Positions 44,073 through 55,509 of a stretch of 64,000 nucleotides of DNA are shown here, in pieces. This DNA comes from Diadema setosum (lineage: Eukaryota > Echinodermata > Echinoidea > Diadematoida > Diadematidae). Positions within the stretch are counted from its first letter, which is position 1. Every line of letters begins with the position of its first letter. Location of the stretch: assembly GCF_964275005.1 (NCBI RefSeq), contig NC_092705.1, positions 5,630,641 to 5,694,640 of the forward strand. The letters are read 5' to 3'. A program made the translations under genes and the position numbers. Below the pieces are notes generated by a model, which was not told the origin of the DNA, did not search any database, and worked only from the letters and a program-made list of their open reading frames with translations.

Positions 44073-44524
44073 CAAGACCTTTTTATGCTCATGCGCAAAT
44101 TGGAACTGTAAACTGGCTTATTATACAAGGGAGGTTTCGTCTTACCTCCCTGATTATACTCTTTGGTGAAGAGCCTATTCAATATCCGTAGTATCTGTAA
44201 GATGACGAAACCAAAAATATTTTAGAAAGACAAATGATAAACCACGACAAAAAGATTTGAAATTCATCATTGTAAACACAGAGCAATATAAACATGAATT
44301 CATTTTTGTGAGCACCCTCTTAAGGGGCTTGGAATCACTTCCCAACAACAATAATCAACAGCCCATCTCGAGAAGTCTTCAGAAGTAAGATAGAACATTA
44401 AAAAAATTAGATAATTAAGAACATTCTTCAAAAGTTTATCGGCACGTTGAGAAACGGTCGATAAGGCCAATTACTCCCCAGTAGCCCCTTTCCAGGAGTC
44501 GGTAGAATTGGCGATAAAAGAGGG
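44073..44524. other. Intergenic DNA
   Basis: No gene. A hairpin GGGAGGTTTCGTCTTACCTCCC lies near 44130-44151. Confidence 0.4.
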
Positions 44525-44575
44525 ATGGCTCATCTCGGGCGGACGTCTTTTCTGCTGCTCTTTATTCTCACTGGG
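44525..44575 (+). CDS. Candidate signal-peptide exon of an unidentified gene
   Basis: ATG at 44525 opens MAHLGRTSFLLLFILTG, a typical short secretory signal with a basic residue and a leucine-rich core, and is followed by GTACGC, a possible donor in phase 0. No family can be assigned from 17 residues. The next candidate exon at 44911-45028 would need a phase 1 junction, so it is not directly compatible; an unseen exon between, or chance, are the alternatives. Confidence 0.25.
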
Positions 44576-44910
44576 GTACGCTCGATGATCTCTCTTTCTG
44601 CTTGATTGCATGCCAATGTAAATTACTGAATTCGTATTCCGAAACATGATAATTTCCCTGCAGTGATTGTGTGAAATACTTGATCGATGGTCAGTCCTGT
44701 CTTTCTTCTTTTTCTTCTTCTCCTGTTTCTCCCATTCTACTTTTTTTTTTTTAAATATTCTTGTTCATGTTCATGTTTTATTTTCATTTCCAATCAATGT
44801 ACATAGAGAATACAAACGTCAAATGATAAGATATCTTGAAACATTCGTTTCATCCTCCTCCTCTTTTTTTTTTTCTTCTCCTTCTTCCTCCTCATCTTCT
44901 CTTGGGACAG

Positions 44911-45028
44911 ATAATGACTTAGACGAATTATACTATCATGAATATGTGCAACATCCTAACGCAACAACGGCCGAGTACAAATTTTCTGCTCGCGGTGGTT
45001 CAGTCTTTTTCGACTTGAGCCCTCTACG
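44911..45028 (+). CDS. Candidate internal exon of an unidentified gene
   Basis: Follows a pyrimidine-rich tract and acceptor GGGACAG, and ends CTACG before GTCAGT. The open frame reads DNDLDELYYHEYVQHPNATT and AEYKFSARGGSVFFDLSPLR. This composition is protein-like (balanced, with an NAT glycosylation site) and unlike the homopolymer frames around it. No recognised family. Entry phase 1, exit phase 2. Confidence 0.3.
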
Positions 45029-47884
45029 GTCAGTGCTGACATAGTTACTCTTAACAAACTTATCAATCTGAAAAATCTAATAATGAAAACTTAGGTAGTG
45101 ATCAAGTTACTAATGATTGTGATGATGGCTATGTTGATAATAATCCATATTGGTATTATTATTTGGTCGATCAGAGGTGGCAGAAAAAGCATTGCAGGCA
45201 TTAATTTCGTTGTGTGTTTTTCTTCTGTGAATGTGATTAATGATTTTAAACAGAGCAAAAGAAAACAAGAAATAAACAAGAAGATTTACATTTTTTCATG
45301 CGTAGCGTTGTTAACGATTTCTTGTGAAATACATTTCACTGATTGCTCCCTGAATAATTAAGAGCAAAAGAAAAACAATAACGATGTAATAGGGATCAAC
45401 ATCACACTTGAACCATCTATACGGCTTTGTCGGCAGCCATTTGAATCATGATAGTTACTTATACATATCCTATTCATGGATTTATTTGGTCTATTTTTTG
45501 TTTTCATTTGGAGGATTTGGTAACGAGATATTTAAATCCTATTATCATTGTACACGCATCATAGTCTTTATAGATAGAAGGAGGTAGAATCCATTAGTTC
45601 TTGTCATGGCAGGCTAGTCTGGGGGCTAGCTTCATGATTAGAAATTATTTGCTCGTATCGCAAAATGAGTTGACTTTATTTTTGTTGACTGGAGATGCTT
45701 GCGATTAAAGTTGCAAAAAAGAAAAAAAGAAGGAAAGAGAGAGAGAGAATATATGGGATATTTTTAAACATGGCTCACAAATATTCCTTGTTATGTTACA
45801 AATAATATATCACTGGAAAGGATTTATTTTGTCTATCTTGCTGATGATGGACTCACTTAGGTAGCGTTAAGAAAAGGCGATTAGCCTGTTTTGCAAGGAA
45901 ATCTCAAAATATTTGCTCGAATTTTGAGACATGTTTATAACAGGAATCATGAAGTACCGTGCAGAGAGTCGACCTCGAAGTGTTAGAAATACACAAGAGA
46001 TTTACACGTTAAGTAGAGACTTCATTTCCTTTTTTTTTTCAATGAAAAATACACATCTATCTGACTGAGTATTTAATCATACATCTGTTAAGTACAATTA
46101 TTCCTATAGAAACTGCGCAATATAAATTTACAATTACAGCATTTCTACACTTACTGAATTAACGTGCGCCCTACATATTATTTGAGGGTAAAGTTAGGAA
46201 TAGTTAATGCACGCAGGGTAAAAGGTATAATTATACTGAACGTGGGAGTATAAAGGATAAGGTATATAGAAAATTAAGATATATATCTAAGCCTGTTTCG
46301 GAATGTGCATAATGAAAAAAATCGCAAAATATTTGAAAATGAAATCTCGTTTTATTGACATTGATCTAAAACGATCTATATCTGGGCAGGGCTGGTGTCT
46401 TATGGAAAATGTATGTGATTAATAAGCCGGTCCTAAACAGGAAAAAAATGTTTAAAGTTGATATGCCTCGGGCAAACTTCATGGAATTCTTGGAGGCCAA
46501 TAAATCTGATTCTCCGTTATCATGATCCTTATCGAGTACTGAATGTGGCAACATCCAGCTAGCCCGCAGCTCAGAACGAAATCGATACACACCTTTCGAA
46601 GAAAATCACAAGTATGCTATAATAATAATTCGTCTCGTTCATTTCTCATTATTTTTATTCTGTCTGTATATGTTGTTTTCATTTTCTTCTTTTTTATATC
46701 CTCCGCTTCCTCCTCCTCCTCCTTCTTCTTTTGCTAATTCATTTCCTATCATTTTGTATTCTTTCTGGGGTTTTTTTTTGTTGTTGTTGTTGTTGTTGTT
46801 GTCTGGACATTTTCTGAATGCAATACTGCAGTAAAGAAGCAAACTTGATATATCTTGATAAAGAACAACAACAACAAAACTTTTGACGTGTCGAGGTACA
46901 GATCAAGACCTGTTTCTAATCTTCCAAGTTTTGTTTTGTCTTGTTTTAACAATAAGACTGGAAAGACTTGCACTTTGACTACAGCTCACCTGTCTTCTAC
47001 ACCCTTGCTTACTTACGTCTACATCATCAGTTAATTCAAATCAAGCCTGCATCTCCTGTCAATGGTGGGAAAATGTTACAATATTCAGTGGTTTTTTTTT
47101 TCTTCTCTCTGTTGGCAAACAGGAACAAACAAAAAATCACTATCAGTGTCAAACTTACAAAACTCTAAACACAAACCTACAAATTCTGTGCACACATTTT
47201 CATTATAAATGCTACAGCAGAATCTCACACACACACACTACAGACCAACCTGTACACAAATTCACACACATTAACAAACACTTCACACCTTTACATACAC
47301 TCAACACCAGCTGCTACACCAAATCTCACACACACACTACAGACCAACGTAATTATAAACTCACCAAAAAAAAAACCCAAAGAAACACTCCACACCTTTA
47401 CATACACTCCACACTTACTACTACATCAAATCTTACAGACAATACACAATTGCACGGAGTATTATGAATTACACAATCAATCAGAAATCAAACCTCAAAA
47501 AAAAAAAAAAAAAGGTGGAAATTAATAAATCTTGTCATGTTCAAATGTATTCATCACACCAGGGATGTAGCCACCTCCCTGACCACACTGTACCTGAATA
47601 TCTTGCCATTGGAATATGCATGCGAACCCCTGAATGTTCTCTTCGTCAAAAATACCTTTGCCAAAACCAACACAAAATTTGAAACAAAATACACATTTTT
47701 TTTTTAATATTCTGGGGAAATATCATTTAACAACCTAGGACATTTTTGGTCTGAGTAAATCTGCAAATTAAGAGATAGAATTTGTTTTACATTGTTGTTT
47801 TTTGTGTGTAAATATGCATCTTTTATCGTTGTTATTACCAACTGAATAATTAGGATTGATTCTGGTATACAATGGCTTATAATC
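45029..47884. other. Intergenic or intronic AT-rich DNA
   Basis: No supported gene. It includes a GA run (45737-45748), CTC/TTC tracts (46705-46732), a TTG repeat (46779-46802) and CACA-rich stretches (47225-47340). If the exon candidates at 44.5-45.0 kb are real, this could be an intron of that gene. Confidence 0.4.
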
Positions 47885-47888
47885 TTAA

Positions 47889-48440
47889 AGGGAACGCAAA
47901 CCCAAAGAGCAATGTGGATTGAGTGAAAGCAGCAATATTAGTAGAACACATCAGTGAAAGTTTGAGGAAAATCGGACAATGGATGCAAAAGTTATGAAGT
48001 TTTGGCGTTGGAACCGCTGGATGAGTAGACTACTAGAGGTTATGACGTATGAGTGGACAACAATATAAAGAAAATATAAAGGGAATTTCACAAAAATTAA
48101 TTTTTTTCATGAAAATTACATATTCCATCAACTTGATACTGACATTTGTTTTGGGTAGCAATCATTCCCCCTGCTTTCTGAAAGCCGTTAGTCAAGTGCT
48201 CTTTCATAATGCTAGAAAAGTGAATATTTGTGGAATTTTCCTTATGTTTTCTTTATATTGTTGTCCACTCATACGTCATAGCCTCTAGTAGTCTCCTCAT
48301 CCAGCGGTTCCAACGCCAAAATTTTACATTTTCATAACATTTGCATCGATTGTCCGATTTTCCTCAAATTTTCACTGATGTGATCTACTAATATTGCTAC
48401 TTTCACTCAGTCCACATTGCTCTTTGAGTTTGCGTTCCCT
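47889..48440. mobile_element. TTAA foldback element (Kolobok/piggyBac-like MITE), complete
   Basis: 552 bp with TTAA on both sides (47885-47888 and 48441-48444). Terminal inverted repeats of more than 200 bp start AGGGAACGCAAACCCAAAGA; the right end reads AGGGAACGCAAACTCAAAGA inward. No coding capacity. TTAA duplications occur in the piggyBac and Kolobok superfamilies; the purine-rich terminus leans to Kolobok. Diverged relatives lie at 36626-37186 and 38060-38190. Confidence 0.85.
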
Positions 48441-48690
48441 TTAAGAATTTCCAGGATACTTTCCATGCTAACGCAGTCAACCTGTATACGTATTGTATAT
48501 CATATCATTATATTTAGTACTTTAAATTTTTGTGTTTATTTGTTGTTCATACTTGCTAACATAATTTGTATATTGCTATTTCAGCTTGTACACCATAGTA
48601 CTTTTTATGTGGATCCCTTTGTAAAGAAGTCCTTTACTGAAAGGGTTCTTCACCCTGTGAATTGAGATGAACACAGAGTGAACTATACAC

Positions 48691-48692
48691 AC

Positions 48693-48734
<42 letters not shown>
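48691..48734. repeat. CA microsatellite
   Basis: About 19 CA units. A second shorter CA tract lies at 49083-49104. Confidence 0.9.
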
Positions 48735-48735
<1 letters not shown>

Positions 48736-48856
48736 TCTTGTCACAGCATACTCTTGTAGGACACCCACAGTAAGTTCGTCCCACAAACATAATACTAAAT
48801 AAAGCCAAAATCTATTGTTTGCAGTTGTGGGACCATTATTTACACATACGCTTGTG

Positions 48857-49017
48857 CAGTGGCGGATCCAGAGGGGGGCGCAACCGGCGCACGCCCCCCC
48901 TTTATTTTTCGTAAAAAACAAAAGAAATAAAAAGAAAAACAATGAAATGAAACCCGGAAGTGGCACCAGAAACATTAGTCACGCCCCCCCTTTACAGAAT
49001 TCCTGGATCCGCCCCTG
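48857..49017. mobile_element. Small hAT-like MITE
   Basis: 161 bp with ends CAGTGGCGGATCCAG and, on the other strand, CAGGGGCGGATCCAGGAATT. An inner pair of G/C-rich blocks (GGGGGGCGC, GCCCCCCC) also pairs. TTGTG flanks both sides (48852-48856, 49018-49022). Outside that, GTTGTGGGACCATTATT (48824-48840) recurs as GTTGTGAGACCATTATT (from 49017), suggesting an older, longer duplication. A terminus of the same family lies at 2498. Confidence 0.65.
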
Positions 49018-49034
49018 TTGTGAGACCATTATTC

Positions 49035-52000
49035 TCAGGAATTTCTTTTGTTGCTTGTCCTACAACAGTATGTCATGCCTACCCACACACACACACACAC
49101 ACAAACACACAAACTAAATCACTCCACACATTGTAATACACTTCAAACAAATCTACAAACACCACACTCTGACATACACTATCTAACCTACAATGTACAG
49201 ACTTACACAGTGATACCCATCGTACCTATACAGACATTATCAAACCTACACAGACTAATTATCAACAACCCTCTCCCTGACAGAAAAAAAACCCTGAAAA
49301 CAAAATGAAACGCCAATGTTCAAATTATGACAACTGACACAGAAATAACACAATTACACCATGTAAAGGTTCATTTCTTGAAAATAAAATATTTTTTCTT
49401 CTTCCTTTTTTTTTCTCTCATAGACCACACAAGCTTTGCTTTTTCCACTGAACAATATCCACTTGCTGTGTATAAAAATAAATTATCTGAACATATAATT
49501 TACATACTTTAGCTGTCAAACAAGCAACACTGAATACAACTATTACATTCACAACATTTTTGTTGTTGTCATCTTTGCTTAAATTAAACATTTCTTTGGA
49601 TCAACATACTTATCAAGTCAAACTACCACACATCTGACTGTAGAATATTAAATTTCATGTTATCAAGTGATTTTATATATTTTCTTCTACCTTATATGAG
49701 CTTTATCACCTCTTTGCATTGTGGCAGTTCACCGGAAATATATGTTTATTTCTTTAAAAAAATGCATATATGTCTTAAAAGCTATTCTAGCACCTTCCTT
49801 TATATTCAGTTTTATTTTGCCAAGAAGGTTGTGGTATAAATTCAGTCAAGCCAAATAAAGGGGCAATGAGTTGGGAAAGAGGCAATGAAATAACATACTG
49901 TGAACAGCAGTTAACTGCTTACACAAAAACAGAGATGTGTGTTGATGCTAGAAAGGTGCTTTTACAGATCAAACTTTAACATATGTTGGAAAATATTTTT
50001 GAACCAATTACGATTATCTATACACGGTGTATATATTTTACTGTCCATGCTGTTTTAGTAATTGATCATTGGTTGTGTACCAGTGGAAAACAAAAACAAA
50101 AACAAATGGGCAATCAAATATTGCTGGTTGTCTTTCTGACATTACTATTTGTTGTTTTGTTGTTTGCGTGCTATTACTTGCTTTATCTTTTCTACAGAGC
50201 TCAATGAACTAGACACACTATAATTATCTTACTACATACTCACGGCACACACTGCTATGACCAAGCCAGCTTAGTCTTGGGTGCTAGACCCTAGGCCTTT
50301 TGACACTACATAAATTTATGAAACAGACAAAATTTGAGAAATGATAATTCCTTTCCACACAACACAATGTTTCTTAGCCTTGAAACAAATTGAACTTGAA
50401 CTTGAGCTTACAACTAGACCAGCTTTTGACTCAAGGTTTCCCCACAACACATAAAAATGGGCTCACTACAACTTCAACTAAATGGTTGTCTGTTAGCAGG
50501 CCTATGGATTAATTACATTGAAGCACTGAATTCATGGTGATGATGCTGCTAACACTTTCCAAATCCATTCCACACTGAATTCTGAAATGCCCATACACTT
50601 GATACGGAGACCACCAGGTTTCCGTACAGAACAGGTTAACCTAAAGGATTCTACAATCCCTGTAGACCTGCGCAAGAGTCTCCAGATTCCCACACGCAGA
50701 AGGTTGAAGAATTAAGGCTGGTAATTGATGAGAAAATCACAAAAAAATTGCAATCACGATAATTATATCATATGCTGACAATAAACCTAGTACAAAGACA
50801 TAACTATCATGCATTAGTGCAGTGAAAGTCTGATGCTGTGCACATGAATCACTAAATGTGGGAATTGCAGGACATAGAATAGTCCCATCCATTCCAAATC
50901 ATGCTGGTTGTGAAATGTGATAAAGAACAATACATTGAGATAGTTTTGTACAGCATCACTTGTGACATAACCATTGCATGATTAATGATACAGTCACTTG
51001 TGTCAAAGAAGAAGGAAAAAATTTAATTTGATCCCTTTCTTGCTCTTTATACCTGACTGCCTTGGTTGCAAAATTTCCCAAAGCTGTTTTATTGATAATT
51101 TCCAACTGATTTTGAGATTTTCAAAACACTGTAGATAATCAAAGTTCCTTTTACCTTCTTAAATTGACAATTTTTGCTGTTCAATTTCTTTCTGAGTTTG
51201 TGGACATTTAAAAAATACAACCAGTTACATCCTATCTTCATCCACTAAAGGAAATGCGGTAAAATTCAGAGGCGATGGGATGGATATGAGAAAACATAGC
51301 CAGAGACAAACAAACTTGTACGTTCTGCCTCAACCAGTCTCACAACAAACACGCCATCGTACCTGGTACCATTCCTATTTTTAGTCTCAAGGCAAGTCCG
51401 ACTTTGACTAACAAGCGTGGCCGAGAAGCGGACACAAACAGGATACAAAGGTTTGACAGTGGGTTGCAGATGTGTTTTTCACTTTTTGTTCAGACATCCA
51501 ATCAAATGAAGGTATATGAGTGAAAATTTCTTACAAGAATCACAGACAATACATGGCAAAAAACACCTAACAACACTCACTGGCTTGTTGTACTCCTTGG
51601 CAGTAATTTGCAACATTTTACAAAAGAGTCTTTACTGTCTGCTCAACGGCATTTTATGTTTGAGAGAAGTCTGGATTACAATTGGAGTGGAGCTGCAAGT
51701 ATTCTTCATGTCTTTTTCATCAAAACAGCTGGTCTAGCTTTTCACTTGTTTGTTTGTTTCCTTCTGTGTTATGGTCATCTACTATTTCATCACAAATTTA
51801 AAGACTTGAAACGACAGATATCAGTCAAAAAAGGCCTCAAACACTAAAAGGCACTTCCTATGTTGATGTCATCATTAATCCCACCAAAATATCAGCATAA
51901 AACATCACACACAGACTGTACAGAATGTGAGTTTTCCTCTACAGGCACAACTTCAGTTTGAGATTGGCATGCAGTGTTCATTCCCTACATCATTACAAGT

Positions 52001-54169
52001 ATACGGGACTATGTACTGTATTTTTTTTTTTTTTTTATTATTCGATATAAGAATATTCTGATACAATCAAACCTGCTAACAAAGACCATACATGCGAGAA
52101 CAAAAGAAAAAGATGGTCTTTACAGACAGTTCATAGCCACATGGAGACACCACAGTTCAGCAGCATGTTAAGTGCCTTGAGAGTAGTTATATATGCCTAG
52201 CGGTCTTGCATAAGGCCAGTGGTTGTTATACCAATCTATTTTTTCACACCTTACTCAATACAAACTTACACAGACGCAGCATCCGATGCTCCGACATTGA
52301 TAAAAACAGCTACTGGTACATCAGCATTCCAGAGATTGCATCTATAAATGTCTTGTTACGTGGTTTTAACACTCAATCTGAAAGTGATTTATACCATACA
52401 ATTTATACCCTCAGGGCAAGTTAAAACTAAACTACATCTGACACAACTTTCTAAGAAAATCACACATCCGCTCCAGACTAAGTCATCAGGTCAAATTCCC
52501 CTGGACTTTAACCTACTATTTCTTTCAAAATGAAATCAAATTGATTAGGCTATCACACCGAGTACTATGTTAGATAGTAAATATCATTCGTAAGAAGTAA
52601 ATATTCTAGGAAAGAAACCTTTCTAAAGGACAATTATCATTTACCATTAAATAGACAAAATTCATACCAAGGATAACATTCAGGGCAGTGTTTAAAAAAA
52701 TCCATTCTTAAAATACTCAACTTCTAATAATATAGTTTCAATAATATAGTACTAGCTAGAATAGACACACTCAAACAGCATGCAGGATGTCCGCTTGTTG
52801 TCTTGGTAACCGGAAGGATGTGGTGTGCAGCATTGAAACAGGAAAAAATGGTCTCAGATTTTCTGCATGTAGCAGATAGGGCAAGGAATAGTATCCAATT
52901 TTGTAAACGAGGGGTCCCACTAATGTGGCTACATACATACGGCCTATATAGCTTACATATATTTGTATGTCATTATACTGCTAATCTTTGACAGGAATAC
53001 CACTTGGTAACCATAAAGTCACAGCCCCAATCTATTTTTGTACTTTGTGTGTGTGTGTTTTTATGAAACATCCCTAAAATAGTACAGTCCGACTTGAGCT
53101 CCGATGCAAGGCCAACATGTTACGCCACGAAAACAAACACTACAGTATATGCCTCGAAAAGAAGATGCTCGACGTACATCAACGGAGGATCCCTACACTC
53201 GCATATCGACCGGACGTCCATTCGCAAAAAACAAACAAGGATGTCCGATTATGATACGAGTGCTGGAATATCTCTCACGTGTATTCCCGCAATATTTGAC
53301 GTACGCCGAGATTTCAACGAGGTCTATCGTCCTGATATTTGGGCAAAAAAAGAACCTGATCTATCATCACACACACACACTCACGCACGCATAGAGAAAG
53401 TAAAAAAAAAAAGGAGCAAAATAAAGGCAAAATGACTCTTTCTCATCTTTAAAACTGCCAGCTAAGGGGTATCTCATACTGTCTAAATTATTTCAGATTA
53501 GCTGTCACCAAGTGCAGAAAAAAAAAAGATTACATTTCTTATCAGTTAGATTGCTGCTTCTGATTACCATTTCTACACACCTTCTGCAAATTGTGCACTT
53601 CCCTCAAGCAAATAACGGGTACGCTGACTTCAAAATGTTGCCTCACTTAATCGATCGGGCATGGAACTACATTGTATGGCATTTCTTGCATTTACAAGAC
53701 AAGTGAGTCTAGTGCAATTTGATAACATATATCCACTTTAAAACTTTATAATATGCCCTGTATTTGTCTATCAAATTAGATATCTTTAGATAAGGGGCAA
53801 AAGGGTGTATGGACTAATCCACAGTCAACTTTTATGTATTACATCCATGCTCTAAAACAAGGAATTTTCGCGGGGAAATTTTTTATCTAAACTCTTCATA
53901 ATATAAATCATCATTCCATTTCTCGCTCACTTGTGGACTTTGATACATGAGGATGGTACATCAAATATTACACACTTCTTCTGATTTTTTGTTATTGACA
54001 ACTAATTGCCAGCCCCTTTTCCTCTGACCCTTAGTGTGTTTCGCTCATTAATTGGCACAGATGTTAGGAAGCTAATCCCAAAAGAATAGAGATTACCTAA
54101 TCCCTTCTCCTTAATCTCTATCTTATCACCATGGCCTTTTTGTTGGACAAAGACGCACTGCTACTTTAG
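49035..54169. other. Long gene-poor stretch
   Basis: About 5 kb of AT-rich DNA with CA-type tracts (49083-49104, 53370-53385), T tracts (52020-52036) and only short open frames without family signatures. It may include distal 3' UTR of the minus-strand zinc-finger gene. I see no gene. Confidence 0.45.
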
Positions 54170-54226
54170 TGAAATTTTTCCATCGAGATTTTTTCATTGC
54201 AACTGATTGACAAATTGCCCAACATC
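54170..54226. repeat. Dispersed relative of the array unit junction
   Basis: GAAATTTTTCCATCGAGATT followed by TTTTCATTGCAACTGATTGA and CAAATTGCCCAACATC match the segment that joins the units of the array at 42568-43703, with about five differences. No tRNA-like part is present here. Confidence 0.7.
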
Positions 54227-55509
54227 ACTGCTACATTGTACGCTCAAAAGGGTGGGTAAACTTACAATTAGGTTATGTTTGGAGGAATCGTTCAACTGCT
54301 GCTGAGAAAGCATGACATGTTCCAGCTAAGTACCAGGGCAATAAAGGGTTACATTTGCCCCAAATCACAAATCGCAGTGAATTTCACTCAGAAGCATGTA
54401 GTGAATTCGTACCGTATCATCTATATAAAAGGCACGAAGTAGCATATAATCTCTCCTGTCAGATTCGTATAATTACTTTACATGATATACATAAAATATC
54501 ATTGAAGGATACATACCTTCATTCTTTTGCACTTTTTGAATGTGCTTCTCTTTGTCACCTTCAACGACAAAGGCAAACACAAACATTTTTCTCTCATGAC
54601 CTACTCTATCTGATAAATCACAAATTGTAAGGATAATATATGGCTACTTTGTAGCGACACCTTTGATAAACTTTCTTTATTCAAATTTCTGATGATATAC
54701 TTTCCAGGCACGGGATGAAACCATGGTTATTGCACTTAAATCCACTGGCATGACTGAAAGATCATCATTCCCACAATACATATCACTCAGGTTGCTTCAC
54801 CATAACCAGAAACTCCTTAACTCTTTGGCCACCCTTTTGGGAGAGTTTGAAAAACCCCCTGCACCCTTGCTGCCTACCCCCCGCCCCCCACTTCTGTAAG
54901 CAACAGAGTATAATTTCTGTGACACAAATTTCAAACTTTGGAAATTTATCAAGGTTGTTATTTTTTTTTAACCATCCTTTTCTGTGTATTAAAAAAAAAA
55001 CTGTGTCCTACCAGAAGCTGGTGCCTCACTACTTCAAATAATTCACACATACCGCAAAATGAATTGTACATAATCAATTACTACTGCGATTCACAATCCA
55101 GCCCTTTTCAAATGCAAACTGCCATATTACTGATGGGCAAGAATTTCAGAGTCCTATGGTTGCATGTACACAGTTGTTGTGATACAAGTTCAACTGTTTC
55201 AGCTTGTACTATCTCATCGATTCACTCTACCATCTTCTGGCATAACAACAAGGTTATCACTATATGAAGGCGTAAAGGTCAGGAAAGAAGGCAACCTTTG
55301 ATATTAAATGACTACATTTAGTAACAGCAGCTGATCTTGGGCTCATACATCTTAGAAGAGATGAATGGTCCACAATCCTCCATCGCAAACAAAATTCACC
55401 TCGAGAAATAAATAAGAAGCAAGTTTCTTATGTACAGACACTTTGAATAAATAAGGTGAGACATCATGATTTCCTCTAGCTTGAATTCTATCAGAAAGTA
55501 GTTCCTGAT
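54227..55509 (-). other. Probable 3' UTR of the zinc-finger gene
   Basis: No coding signature. A minus-strand AATAAA is present at 54681-54676, about 830 bases past the stop; it is a candidate poly(A) signal only. Confidence 0.35.

Noticed and set aside
53094-53435. 113-codon plus-strand frame
   Set aside because: No recognisable domain, ends in CA-repeat and lysine runs, and overlaps another frame of similar length; likely chance.
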